A DNA stretch of 64,000 bases from Vibrio crassostreae 9ZC13 (GTDB lineage: Bacteria; Pseudomonadota; Gammaproteobacteria; Enterobacterales; Vibrionaceae): assembly GCF_000272045.2 (NCBI RefSeq), contig NZ_AJYZ02000041.1, positions 426,786-490,785 on the forward strand. Reading direction: 5' to 3'. This document shows, one piece after another, positions 37,876 through 47,230 of this stretch. Position 1 is the first letter of the stretch. Each line of letters opens with the position of its first letter. The notes under the pieces are model-generated. The model ran no database searches. It was not told the DNA's origin and saw only the letters and a list, made by a program, of their open reading frames with translations. The position numbers and the translations under genes are program-made.

Positions 37876-37904
37876 ACGTCTAGTTAACCCCGTTAGCTAG
37901 ACGT
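37876..37904 (+). repeat. Inverted repeat between sucB and sucC
   Basis: ACGTCTAG (37876-37883) and CTAGACGT (37897-37904) are exact complements around a 13-base loop. No strong T-tract, so it is not a classical terminator; the 206-base gap may hold an RNA processing or stability site. Confidence 0.45.
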
Positions 37905-38071
37905 AAAAAGTTTCAAAGGCTAGGCTGCTCAACGTTTGGCCTTCAATTAAACTGTAAAGCCATTAGAAAATGGACAGCAGTTGTTTTGAGAAGACCCTAC
38001 AGACGTAACACAGGAAACTGTGTCGTTATGGAAATAATAATCCCTTAAGGGAAAATAAACGGAATATCAAA

Positions 38072-39238
38072 ATGAATTTGCATGAATACCAAGCCAAACA
38101 GCTGTTTGCAGAATTCGGTTTGCCTGTACCAGAAGGTTTCGCATGTGATACTGCACAAGAAGCTTTCGAAGCTGCAGGTCGTATCAGTACAGCCAAGAAA
38201 GTCGTTAAGTGTCAAGTACACGCTGGTGGCCGCGGTAAAGCGGGCGGCGTAGAGCTACATGACACCAAAGAAGGTGTTAAAGAGTTTGCACAAAAGTGGC
38301 TAGGTAAAAACCTAGTGACTTACCAAACAGACGCTAATGGTCAGCCTGTAACTAAGATCCTAGTTGAAGAAGCATCAAACATTGATAACGAACTTTACCT
38401 AGGTGCTGTTGTTGACCGCGCAACGCGTAAAATTGTATTCATGGCGTCAACTGAAGGCGGTGTGGACATTGAGAAAATCGCTGAAGAAACTCCAGAGTTG
38501 ATTCACCAATCAGCGATCGATCCTCTAGTAGGCCCTCAAGCTTACCAAGGCCGTGAACTGGCGTTCAAACTTGGTCTAGTTGGCGATCAAATCAAACAGT
38601 TCGTTAAGATCTTCATGGGTCTTGGCCAAATGTTCTCTCAGTACGACCTAGCTCTACTAGAAATCAACCCGCTTGTAATTACTGGCGAAGGCAACCTGCT
38701 TTGTCTAGACGGCAAGATCAACATCGACTCAAACGCGATGTACCGTCAGCCTAAACTACGTGAAATGCACGATCCATCTCAAGAAGATGAGCGCGAAGCA
38801 CACGCAGCACAGTGGGAACTGAACTACGTAGCACTAGATGGTAACGTTGGCTGTATGGTTAACGGTGCAGGCCTTGCGATGGGTACGATGGATATCGTAA
38901 ACCTACACGGCGGCAAGCCAGCAAACTTCCTTGATGTAGGCGGCGGCGCGACAAAAGAACGTGTAGCTGAAGCATTCAAGATCATCCTTTCTGATGACAA
39001 TGTTAAAGCAGTACTCGTAAACATTTTCGGTGGCATCGTTCGTTGTGACATGATCGCTGAAGGTATTATCGGTGCAGTTAAAGAAGTCGGCGTAACAGTT
39101 CCTGTAGTTGTTCGTCTAGAAGGTACAAACGCAGACCTAGGTCGCGAAGTACTTGCTAATTCTGATGTTGATATCATTGCAGCTGAATCTCTAACAGATG
39201 CTGCTCAGAAAGTTGTTGCTGCTGCGGAGGCTAAATAA
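38072..39238 (+). CDS. sucC: Succinyl-CoA synthetase beta subunit
   Basis: 388 residues, an ATP-grasp protein beginning MNLHEYQAKQLFAEFGLPVP. The nucleotide lysine region VKCQVHAGGRGKAGGV and the GGATKERVAEAF helix are typical. It couples succinyl-CoA cleavage to ATP synthesis. Its stop overlaps the sucD start by one base. Confidence 0.98.
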   Translation: MNLHEYQAKQLFAEFGLPVPEGFACDTAQEAFEAAGRISTAKKVVKCQVHAGGRGKAGGVELHDTKEGVKEFAQKWLGKNLVTYQTDANGQPVTKILVEEASNIDNELYLGAVVDRATRKIVFMASTEGGVDIEKIAEETPELIHQSAIDPLVGPQAYQGRELAFKLGLVGDQIKQFVKIFMGLGQMFSQYDLALLEINPLVITGEGNLLCLDGKINIDSNAMYRQPKLREMHDPSQEDEREAHAAQWELNYVALDGNVGCMVNGAGLAMGTMDIVNLHGGKPANFLDVGGGATKERVAEAFKIILSDDNVKAVLVNIFGGIVRCDMIAEGIIGAVKEVGVTVPVVVRLEGTNADLGREVLANSDVDIIAAESLTDAAQKVVAAAEAK

Positions 39239-40110
39239 TGTCTGTATTAATTAACAAAGACACTAAAGTAATCTGTCAGGGTTTCACTGGCGGTCAAGGT
39301 ACATTCCACTCAGACCAAGCTATCGCATACGGTACGCAAATGGTTGGTGGTGTTTCACCTGGTAAAGGTGGTCAAACTCACCTTGGCCTTCCAGTATTCA
39401 ACACAGTACGTGAAGCGGTAGAAGTAACTGGCGCAACAGCAACAGTTATCTACGTACCAGCTCCTTTCTGTAAAGATGCAATCCTAGAAGCGATTGATGC
39501 AGGTATCGAACTGATCGTAACGATCACTGAAGGTATCCCTACAACAGATATGATCGACGTTAAAGTGAAGCTAGAAGAAACTGGCGTTCGCATGATCGGT
39601 CCTAACTGTCCAGGTCTTATCACTCCAGACGAGTGTAAGATTGGTATCATGCCTGGTCACATCCACAAGAAGGGTAAAGTAGGTATCGTATCTCGTTCAG
39701 GTACTCTGACATACGAAGCAGTTAAGCAAACAACAGATGAAGGCTTTGGTCAGTCTACATGTGTTGGTATCGGTGGTGACCCTATCCCAGGTTCAAACTT
39801 CATTGATATCTTGAAACTTTTCCAAGAAGACCCAGAAACTGAAGCAATCGTAATGATTGGTGAAATCGGTGGTACTGCGGAAGAAGAAGCGGCTGATTTC
39901 ATCAAAGCAAACGTAACTAAGCCAGTTGTATCTTACATCGCTGGTGTTACTGCTCCTCCGGGCAAACGTATGGGCCACGCAGGCGCAATCATCTCTGGCG
40001 GTAAAGGTACTGCTGAAGATAAATTCGCAGCACTAGAAGCAGCAGGCGTTAAGACTGTTAAGTCTCTTGCTGACATCGGTAAAGGCCTACGTGAAATCAC
40101 GGGTTGGTAA
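39238..40110 (+). CDS. sucD: Succinyl-CoA synthetase alpha subunit
   Basis: 290 residues. N-terminal CoA-binding Rossmann domain (GFTGGQGTFHS) and the phosphorylated histidine H247 in RMGHAGAI. Works as the heterotetramer with SucC. The TCA block ends here at a strong terminator. Confidence 0.98.
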   Translation: MSVLINKDTKVICQGFTGGQGTFHSDQAIAYGTQMVGGVSPGKGGQTHLGLPVFNTVREAVEVTGATATVIYVPAPFCKDAILEAIDAGIELIVTITEGIPTTDMIDVKVKLEETGVRMIGPNCPGLITPDECKIGIMPGHIHKKGKVGIVSRSGTLTYEAVKQTTDEGFGQSTCVGIGGDPIPGSNFIDILKLFQEDPETEAIVMIGEIGGTAEEEAADFIKANVTKPVVSYIAGVTAPPGKRMGHAGAIISGGKGTAEDKFAALEAAGVKTVKSLADIGKGLREITGW

Positions 40111-40156
40111 TCAGCTGGCTTTTATCGATTGAGATAGAAGTTAATTGAAACGATAT

Positions 40157-40190
40157 TAAAAAGGCTTGGTCACTGACCAAGCCTTTTTTT
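40157..40190. terminator. Bidirectional terminator, sucD / znuB
   Basis: AAAAAGGCTTGGT / ACCAAGCCTTTTT around CACTG between convergent genes. Confidence 0.9.
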
Positions 40191-40224
40191 ATGTTTTCGA
40201 GATACGAGATCGTACTGCTAAGTG

Positions 40225-41010
40225 CTAAGCTCGACTTCTAACCATTTGAGATAGCATAAACATTGCTGCCGCACTGATAACCACAGACGGGCCAGCAGGC
40301 GTATCATAGAACCAAGACAAGCTTAATCCACCGAATACAGCGATAGAGCCAATAATTGATGCAAGGAAGGCCATCTGCTCAGGTGTGCTCGAGAACTTCC
40401 TTGCCGTTGCTGCAGGAATAATCAGTAGCGATGTCATGATTAACGCACCAACAAACTTCATACCGACAGCAATCACGATACCGACCAATAGCATCAGAAT
40501 CAGACGCATTAAATCAATGTTGATGCCATCAACCGCCGCGAGATCTTCGTTAACCGTCGTTGATAGTAGTGGTCGCCAAAAGATAGCAAGTACTAATCCA
40601 ATCACAGCAGCACCCGCATAGATGAACACTAAATCCGTTGGAGATACTGCCAGCAAGTCACCAAATAGGTAGCTCATTAGGTCAACACGAACGTTATCTA
40701 AGAAACTGACAGCAACCAAACCAAGTGATAGCGCACTGTGCGCCAAAATACCGAGTAGGGTATCGGTCGCGACCAGCTTTTGTTTTTGTAAAGTCACTAG
40801 CAACACGGCCAGCATCAAACAACAAATCAGCAGCGCGAAATACAAGTTAATGTTGAACAGAAAGCCAAGTGCTAAGCCCATCAAAGAAGCGTGAGCAAGC
40901 GTGTCACCAAAGTAAGCCATCTTACGCCACACCACGAATGAACCTAGTGGGCCTGCAATTAGTGCAATACCCAAACCCGCCAAAATAGAGGGAAGAAGAA
41001 ACTCAAGCAT
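40225..41010 (-). CDS. znuB: Zinc ABC transporter permease ZnuB
   Basis: 261 residues, about seven or eight membrane helices, ABC-3 family. Contains GDTLAHASLMGLALG, the coupling region that contacts ZnuC. Forms the inner-membrane channel. Its start overlaps the znuC stop by one base (TAATG). Confidence 0.96.
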   Translation of the reverse strand: MLEFLLPSILAGLGIALIAGPLGSFVVWRKMAYFGDTLAHASLMGLALGFLFNINLYFALLICCLMLAVLLVTLQKQKLVATDTLLGILAHSALSLGLVAVSFLDNVRVDLMSYLFGDLLAVSPTDLVFIYAGAAVIGLVLAIFWRPLLSTTVNEDLAAVDGINIDLMRLILMLLVGIVIAVGMKFVGALIMTSLLIIPAATARKFSSTPEQMAFLASIIGSIAVFGGLSLSWFYDTPAGPSVVISAAAMFMLSQMVRSRA

Positions 41011-41789
41011 TAGTGATGTCCGTGTTTATGGTTTGAACATTCATGCACGTCGCCTTCGACAGGCTGGCCTGCGAGATCATGATGGTGATGTTCGTGTTGG
41101 TGATGATAAAACGCTAGCGTCTCTTGGGTCGCGGTGCCAAAGAGCGCAATATACGAAGGATGGTGTTTGATGTCTGCAGGTGCGCCTGAGCAACAGATGT
41201 GGTGGTGTAAACAGATAACATCGTCTGTTTTTGCCATCACTAAATGCAGATCGTGTGAAACCATAAATACGGCACAACCAAAGCGGTGGCGAATGGTGTC
41301 AATCAAGTCATACAGGTCTATTTGCCCTTGAACGTCGACGCCTTGAGCCGGTTCATCGAGAACCAGTAGATCTGGTCTTCTTAGCAATGAACGAGCAATG
41401 AGCACACGTTGGTTTTCTCCGCCAGATAGCTGGTGCATGTTACTCTTCTGCAGATGTTCAGCACCAACAAGCTTCAATGCTTCAAGGATCTCTTGCTGAC
41501 TGAAATTGCCAGTGAGTTTTAGAAAACGCTCTACGTTGAGCGGTAGGGAATCATTGAGCTTTAATTTTTGTGGTACATAGCCAATTTTCAGTTTTTTAGC
41601 TTTTGTTATTGTGCCTGAAAATTTGGTCTGTAAACCCAGTACCACTTTTACTAATGTCGACTTTCCTGCACCGTTTGGCCCAATCAGGGTGGTGATTCTG
41701 CCGCGCTCTAAATTTAGAGAGATGTTGTCTAGAACTTTTCGACCGTCAAATTCGACGCTCACAGAATCTAGTTGGATTAAGTTATCCAT
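41010..41789 (-). CDS. znuC: Zinc ABC transporter ATPase ZnuC
   Basis: 259 residues. Walker A GPNGAGKSTL, signature LSGGENQRVLIARSLL, Walker B LLVLDEP. The tail is histidine-rich (HHQHEHHHHDL, then HKHGHH), a ZnuC trait that may hold zinc. First gene of znuCB, with the Zur site just upstream. Confidence 0.96.
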   Translation of the reverse strand: MDNLIQLDSVSVEFDGRKVLDNISLNLERGRITTLIGPNGAGKSTLVKVVLGLQTKFSGTITKAKKLKIGYVPQKLKLNDSLPLNVERFLKLTGNFSQQEILEALKLVGAEHLQKSNMHQLSGGENQRVLIARSLLRRPDLLVLDEPAQGVDVQGQIDLYDLIDTIRHRFGCAVFMVSHDLHLVMAKTDDVICLHHHICCSGAPADIKHHPSYIALFGTATQETLAFYHHQHEHHHHDLAGQPVEGDVHECSNHKHGHH

Positions 41790-41814
41790 GAATAGAACTC
41801 ATTTGCAATTCGCT

Positions 41815-41833
41815 AATGTTATAATGTAACATT
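41815..41833. promoter_or_regulatory. Zur operator between znuC and znuA
   Basis: AATGTTATAATGTAACATT has exact 7-base arms (AATGTTA / TAACATT) around five bases. It closely matches the E. coli znu Zur box. Lying 25 bases from the znuC start and 39 from znuA, it can repress both directions when zinc is plentiful. Confidence 0.88.
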
Positions 41834-41872
41834 TACCTCAAGCCTAAGCTACTTTTCTATTATCGAGGGATT

Positions 41873-42763
41873 ATGTCACGTTCATCTTTTATACTTGCTA
41901 CTTTGCTTTTAGCGCCAAGTGTCGCAAGTGCCAATACTATTCTAACAAGCTTTAAACCAATTCAAATGATTGTGACAGAATTAACGCAAGGCGTTAGTGA
42001 GCCGGATGTGTTGATGAACAGCAATGCTTCGCCGCACGATTATGCGCTCAAACCATCAGATGTCAAAAAAGTTCATAGTGCAGATATGGTTGTTTGGTTT
42101 GGTCCAGACTTAGAAGCGTTTCTGACCAAGGTGATTGAGTCGAACGATAACGTTATCGAAATCGCTAAAATCCCTGGCATCAACTTACGCGCTTATGGAC
42201 ACGAAGAGCATGACCATGATGCACACGAAGGCCACCACCACGGCAGCCATGACCCGCATTTTTGGTTGGGGATCGATCAGGTTGAAGTTGCCGCGAAATA
42301 CATCTCAGACAAGCTAATTGAAACTGACCCAGACAACGCAATGGCGTACCAAGAGAATCTCGATTCATTCCTGATTGCATTGAAAGAGAAGCAACAGTCT
42401 ATTCGAGAGCAACTTGCACCCGTGAAAGACAAAGGTTACTACGTTTTTCATGACGCGTATGGTTACTTTGAGCAAGAGTTTGAGCTAAATAACTTAGGTC
42501 ACTTTACGGTGAGCCCAGAGCGTAAGCCGGGTGCAAAAAGCCTGATCGCTATTAAGAAAACGATAGTACGTGAAAACGTTCAATGTGTGTTTTCTGAGCC
42601 TCAATTCACTCCTGCTGTGATTGAATCAGTGACGCGCGGAAGTAACGCAAAACAAGGTCAGCTTGACCCTATCGGTTCAACAGTTGAAGTGAAGAGTGGA
42701 AGCTATTTCGATTTTCTTCAGCAACTTACAGATAGCTATACAAGTTGCTTAGACGAGAAGTAA
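41873..42763 (+). CDS. znuA: Zinc-binding periplasmic protein ZnuA
   Basis: 296 residues. The signal peptide MSRSSFILATLLLAPSVASA ends near residue 20. Zinc ligands lie at SPHDYAL, HDPHFWLG, and the histidines of FHDAYGYFE. A charged loop (HEEHDHDAHEGHHHGSHD) near residue 108 is the flexible histidine loop of ZnuA. It delivers zinc to ZnuBC. Confidence 0.96.
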   Translation: MSRSSFILATLLLAPSVASANTILTSFKPIQMIVTELTQGVSEPDVLMNSNASPHDYALKPSDVKKVHSADMVVWFGPDLEAFLTKVIESNDNVIEIAKIPGINLRAYGHEEHDHDAHEGHHHGSHDPHFWLGIDQVEVAAKYISDKLIETDPDNAMAYQENLDSFLIALKEKQQSIREQLAPVKDKGYYVFHDAYGYFEQEFELNNLGHFTVSPERKPGAKSLIAIKKTIVRENVQCVFSEPQFTPAVIESVTRGSNAKQGQLDPIGSTVEVKSGSYFDFLQQLTDSYTSCLDEK

Positions 42764-42814
42764 GTCATAAACGAGTATTCTTTACTCTACTTTGCTCTCG
42801 TTAATTTATGAATC

Positions 42815-42836
42815 ATGCCGCTTTTTGCGGCATTTT
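42815..42836 (+). terminator. Terminator after znuA
   Basis: ATGCCGC / GCGGCAT around TTTTT, then TTT; a short T-tract makes it moderate. Confidence 0.65.
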
Positions 42837-43011
42837 CGTGACCGCTAAGATAAAACCTCCTAACAAATAACAAACCTCCTTTCTCCTTTTCTAATTTCCG
42901 CTAAAATGGAAAGATAATAATAAGCACAAAAAAACTCAGTTTTTGGTTTAGCAACGATAAGACGTTGTGGTACCCAAAATTTCATGTGTTGTTGCTGTTC
43001 AGGATTAAGAG

Positions 43012-46000
43012 TTGTATCGAATTATCTTCAAAATGTTCATGTTAATGAGCATTTCATTTAGCGTTCTAGCGGTAAATACCTCGCCCTCCGTTTTCTATCC
43101 TTTGCCCGCTCAAGCGCAAGGGAATTTCCTTGCGGCTAAAAACTTGTATTTAGGTGCCGGAGGTGGGCTCTGGGTTCATGATGTGCATGGAAAAGTACTC
43201 TTTTACGATGGTCGAACTCTATTCCCTCGTAAGGGAAGCTTACTGCAATTTTCTTCGGAAAGAGTCGCCTTTCTGAACGATGAGTTTTGGACATTTTTCG
43301 ACAATGAGGTCTATCGACATAACCCTGGAATTGGCAACGAATTGGCGTTTAGCCTAAGTCCCGGCGCTGAAATAGCGAATATCGGTGCATCAGGCGATTA
43401 TATTTGGGTTACTGACGGCAGTAATTTCTATACCTACAACACTCAATCTTTAGAATTCAACACCTACTCTCTACTTAAACTGTACCGATACAATAACAGC
43501 AGTGACATTGCGATTAACGACGCTGAGTGGGTACTATCAAAGTGGGTGCTAGCGACCAGTTCTGGCGTTTACCTTTCAGAGAATCAAGAGTTTACCCATG
43601 TCACCGCATCAGACAAAAACCATATTGAGACGGTTTATTTTTCGAATGCTCGACGTGAGTTAGTGATCGGTACTTTAAATGGTGCTGTGATTGTTGATCT
43701 CGCGAACCCAGACAAAGAGACCATCGTTAAAGGGTCGCATGTTCTCTCGTTGGCCGAAACTTCGGACCAGTATTGGATTGGTACAGAGCACGGCCTTATT
43801 AGCTACAACTTTATTACGGGACAAATTACTCGATTCGAACAAGCCGCTAGTCAAGACTTCTCGTTACCGGGTGAGAAAATATATTCGTTGATAAACGATC
43901 ATGCTGGTGGTATGTGGGTTGCGACAAACAACGGTATCCGATACTTCTCACTGTTCAGCAAAACCTTCTCGAGAACACCCCTAACTGGAATGGGCATGCA
44001 TTCGAGTAGTGTGGTGATCAATAAAGTACTGCCTGTCAGTGACCAGTTATCTTGGGTCGCGTCTTCAATGGGGCTCTACTTGGTTGATTCTGAAAGTGAA
44101 GAGAACCCAATTCGTGTTTACTCTAACCCTGTTAATGATTTTGAGATCTTTGGCTCTTCCATTTGGTTGGCGACCGAACAAGGTATCATCAGTCTAAATA
44201 CGGAAACACTACAACCCGAAGCCCTTGATTTACCAAGGCCAATTGAGGGAGTGCGTGTTGAAAACCTTGCGCTTCAAGCCGATAACGTTCTTTGGATGAC
44301 CTCTGGGCAAAACCTCTATTCGTTATCTATCGAAACCATGAAACTGACGAGTTATGGCACTGACTGGTTAGTCGACAAGTTCTTGCCTGCGAAGATCACC
44401 GCTCTCAATGTAGGCTTGCTAGGTCGCATCTATATAGGAACGGATCATGGCTTCTACTCGTTCATTGATAAACGAATTAGCTTTAGTCGTTCCAGCGAAC
44501 GGTTTGGCAAAGTCGTCGATATTGAAAAAGCGAAGGATGGAGCGCAGTGGTTTGCGAGCAGTTATGGCGTGTATCGAATCCCGGATGACAGCTCTATTAT
44601 TCAAGAAATCACTCTTGTTGAAGACAATATTAGCCCCAACTGCCTGATAAGCGATGACAATGGTGTTTGGTTAGGCTCTTCGAAAGGCATCAGTTATTAC
44701 GGATTGGATGGGCAACTGCATAAACACATAGGTTCGCCATTTGGTTTGATCACCAATGAACTGGCGGCAGGAGCGTGTGCTCTTTTTTACAGTCAAGATA
44801 GCCAACCTTCGAGGCTTGTTTTCGGCTCAAAGTATGGTGTAGTCAGCGCGTTATCTAACGAGTTACTGGTATCAACTACACCTCATAGCCGTGCCTTGTT
44901 GAGTAAGATAAGTGTCGACCAACAAACGGTATCACTTGGCGGGAAAACGGCAGAGATGGATGAGATTCCTTATGGTTCATCGATGGGGTTTAAGCTAGGT
45001 ATCTTACCAGCAACGTTCGCACCTGCGATGGAATACCGACTGAGCGACGATGAACCTTGGAGTGAGTTTGAAGGGGGCTTGTTAACGCTCGATCATCTTC
45101 TTCCAGGGGATTACACACTTGAAGTGAAGCCGGTTAAAGGCTCCCATTATCGCTTTGTGTCAACCAATCAAAGCTTCTCGATTGCGGAGCCTTGGTATCT
45201 GACCAATTGGGCTGCAGCAAGCTCTCTGATATTACTGATTGGCGTTGTGACTATCTTAGTCTTTTGGCGTTCGCGTTATGTCACTTTTGCCAACCGGCAC
45301 TTAAAAGCGCAAGTTGCACTGAAGACAGACCAATTGAGGCACCAAAGCCGGATATTACTCGCCACTAATCAACAGCTTAAAAAGCAGCTATCCGTGAAGA
45401 ATGCGCTTGTGTCTCACACTGCCAATGAACTCTCTTCTGAAGTGAATCATATTGCTGCGATGCTCCCGAATTGGAATGACGAGCTCGGGAAGTCGCCGAT
45501 TCTAACCTTGAAAAATGGCTTAGCTCAATTGAGTAATACGCCTCAAGGAGAAGGGCAAGTTTGTTACGATATAATTTTAATCTTAGAGGTGGTACTCAAA
45601 GCTTGGCAGGATGACTTAACCAAAGCCGGTATTGAACTGGATATTAAAGTCGAAACAAAACAACGATATGTCTCGTTGCTGTATTTTAATCTCGATATTA
45701 TCTTCAATAGCTTGGTCGGGAGCATCATCAAGAGAAACTTTAAGTCGCAGAGTATGGTGGTTCTGGTTGAAGAGGTTAAGGAGCATCTTGTTGTAACCAT
45801 TCGAGATCATGGCATGCCTTTCCCTAAGCTGGCATCAAGCATGGGTGACAATACCGGAAAGTCGACCGACCTTAACATCGAAAAGCTGCCGCTATTGATG
45901 AATCAGAGCGGTGGCGAGCTTAATGCCTTTGTTTCGGAGTCTCAAAATAAGGTTCAGCTTTCGTGGCCAATTGAGTATCAAGTACTCGACAATCTCGAAG

Positions 46001-46395
46001 CCAGCACAATTGAACAGATTGAAACCATTAAGCTTGCCGCCTCAACACCAGAGCAACAAAAACTGACAGCGGAACAAGAGTGGAAGAACAGAGTGTCGCA
46101 GCTTGTGAGTGAAAACTACGCTGATGCCGAGTTCAGTACTGCAACTGCCGCTAAGTATTTGTTTATGTCTGAGAGAAGCTTACAGAGACGCTTTAAATCG
46201 GCTTACAACAAGACCTTCAAAGAGCACTTGAATGAAGTACGTCTAGAGCATGCGTGTGAGCGCTTACTCGCTGGAGAGAAGATCTCTGATGTGGCGTTTG
46301 ATTCGGGGTTCAATGACCCTTCCTATTTCAGTCAAAGGTTTAAGCACCACTTTGGCATGTCACCATCTAAGTTTGCTGAAAACAACGAAGAGTAG
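43012..46395 (+). CDS. Membrane sensor with beta-propeller, degenerate kinase and AraC-type DNA-binding domain
   Basis: 1127 residues. Signal peptide or anchor at 1-21; residues about 40-640 hold repeated propeller strands (IWVTDGS, YWIGTEHGL, MWVATNNGI, VWLGSSKGI); a Y_Y_Y-like domain at about 650-725; one membrane helix at 733-753; a coiled region; then a histidine-kinase-like segment and an AraC helix-turn-helix (about 1025-1122). Where kinases carry SHELRTP this has ANELSSE, with N805 in place of histidine, and the G1 box reads DHGMPFP. There is no receiver domain. It looks like a hybrid two-component family member reduced to a one-piece membrane regulator. The TTG start follows AGGA and keeps R3 and K7 of the signal; an ATG at 43033 is the alternative. 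Confidence 0.82.
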   Translation: MYRIIFKMFMLMSISFSVLAVNTSPSVFYPLPAQAQGNFLAAKNLYLGAGGGLWVHDVHGKVLFYDGRTLFPRKGSLLQFSSERVAFLNDEFWTFFDNEVYRHNPGIGNELAFSLSPGAEIANIGASGDYIWVTDGSNFYTYNTQSLEFNTYSLLKLYRYNNSSDIAINDAEWVLSKWVLATSSGVYLSENQEFTHVTASDKNHIETVYFSNARRELVIGTLNGAVIVDLANPDKETIVKGSHVLSLAETSDQYWIGTEHGLISYNFITGQITRFEQAASQDFSLPGEKIYSLINDHAGGMWVATNNGIRYFSLFSKTFSRTPLTGMGMHSSSVVINKVLPVSDQLSWVASSMGLYLVDSESEENPIRVYSNPVNDFEIFGSSIWLATEQGIISLNTETLQPEALDLPRPIEGVRVENLALQADNVLWMTSGQNLYSLSIETMKLTSYGTDWLVDKFLPAKITALNVGLLGRIYIGTDHGFYSFIDKRISFSRSSERFGKVVDIEKAKDGAQWFASSYGVYRIPDDSSIIQEITLVEDNISPNCLISDDNGVWLGSSKGISYYGLDGQLHKHIGSPFGLITNELAAGACALFYSQDSQPSRLVFGSKYGVVSALSNELLVSTTPHSRALLSKISVDQQTVSLGGKTAEMDEIPYGSSMGFKLGILPATFAPAMEYRLSDDEPWSEFEGGLLTLDHLLPGDYTLEVKPVKGSHYRFVSTNQSFSIAEPWYLTNWAAASSLILLIGVVTILVFWRSRYVTFANRHLKAQVALKTDQLRHQSRILLATNQQLKKQLSVKNALVSHTANELSSEVNHIAAMLPNWNDELGKSPILTLKNGLAQLSNTPQGEGQVCYDIILILEVVLKAWQDDLTKAGIELDIKVETKQRYVSLLYFNLDIIFNSLVGSIIKRNFKSQSMVVLVEEVKEHLVVTIRDHGMPFPKLASSMGDNTGKSTDLNIEKLPLLMNQSGGELNAFVSESQNKVQLSWPIEYQVLDNLEASTIEQIETIKLAASTPEQQKLTAEQEWKNRVSQLVSENYADAEFSTATAAKYLFMSERSLQRRFKSAYNKTFKEHLNEVRLEHACERLLAGEKISDVAFDSGFNDPSYFSQRFKHHFGMSPSKFAENNEE

Positions 46396-46437
46396 CACGC
46401 AGCGGATACTCAGCTAGAACATAAATAAAGATACTTT

Positions 46438-46466
46438 AGCCTCGACATTCGTGTTGGGGCTTTCTT
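46438..46466 (+). terminator. Terminator after the 1127-residue sensor gene
   Basis: AGCCTCGACA / TGTTGGGGCT pairs over 10 bp with two G-T pairs around a TTCG loop, then TTCTT. Confidence 0.75.
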
Positions 46467-46473
46467 ATGCTTC

Positions 46474-46531
<58 letters not shown>

Positions 46532-46571
46532 AATGGGGAGTTTAAAAAGGTTGTTGGGATAAAACAAAGGG

Positions 46572-46706
46572 AAGAAAAAAATATCGTGGCATAGCCGGGG
46601 GGACTATACCACGGGTGCCAACGACACCTTCGCTTGCTGCCGGAGTGATATAGCAAAGCCATATCACCTCTGGAATAAAATTAAAGAGAAGTAGTTTCTC
46701 TTCGAT
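46572..46706 (-). ncRNA. Candidate small RNA, minus strand
   Basis: A TATAGT box on the minus strand (46718-46713) would start RNA near 46706. The RNA would fold AAGAGAA / TTCTCTT (46702-46684), then CCAGAG-TGATAT against ATATCA-CTCCGG (46673-46640), and end in CGTGGTATAG / CTATGCCACG (46613-46585) followed by GATA and seven T. The last stem has a U-G pair on this strand but a C-A mismatch on the other, so it favours minus. No -35 consensus is clear, and the middle stem pairs better on plus. It could instead be a plus-strand leader of feoA. Confidence 0.35.
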
Positions 46707-46970
46707 GGAGTAACTATACGTCCAGCTACTTATTTTACTTATGAAATTAACGACAGATACCTATGATAAAACCGACATTGTCTCAAGTGATTGATAATTA
46801 ATGATTTGTTTTTTTTGGGAGGGTTTGTACTAGTGAGGTAGTTCTCGCTAGTTGTTGAAAGTAACGTTTTTGACGTAAACGTTTTTAACGAAACTTACGA
46901 GTATGTATTTTCGAAAACATTGATTTCACACAATAGAATTGTGGGCATGTATGTGTATCATGGCGTTAAT

Positions 46971-46989
46971 AACAATCTTTCTCATTATC
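46971..46989 (+). promoter_or_regulatory. Fur-like site upstream of feoA
   Basis: AACAATCTTTCTCATTATC agrees with the Fur consensus GATAATGATAATCATTATC at 13 of 19 positions, 20 bases before the feoA start. Iron repression of feo is expected from the family. Confidence 0.5.
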
Positions 46990-47008
46990 AGTCACGAATT
47001 GGGTACTT

Positions 47009-47230
47009 ATGAAACTCTCACAACTAGAGCAAGGAAAGGCGGCTTCTATTGTTGCACTAACAGGTTTAACACCAGACGTAAGGAAGAAACTTATGGTCAT
47101 GGGTATGTTGCCAAAAACCGAGGTGACGCTTATCCGCCGTGCACCTATGGGTGATCCGCTTCAAGTTGAAGTGAGAGGTGTTTCTATCGCCATTCGTGAA
47201 AGCATTGCAGAACAAATCGAGGTTATCTAA
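47009..47230 (+). CDS. feoA: Ferrous iron transport protein FeoA
   Basis: 73 residues, an SH3-like beta barrel: MKLSQLEQGKAASIVAL, then LMVMGMLPKTEVTLIRRAPMG. A cytoplasmic partner of FeoB. feoB starts at the next base after the stop. A longer out-of-frame ORF covers the same area and is a shadow. Confidence 0.95.
   Translation: MKLSQLEQGKAASIVALTGLTPDVRKKLMVMGMLPKTEVTLIRRAPMGDPLQVEVRGVSIAIRESIAEQIEVI

Noticed and set aside
46790..46812. Second Fur box (TTGATAATTAATGATTT)
   Set aside because: Only about 8 of 19 consensus positions match in an AT-rich stretch.
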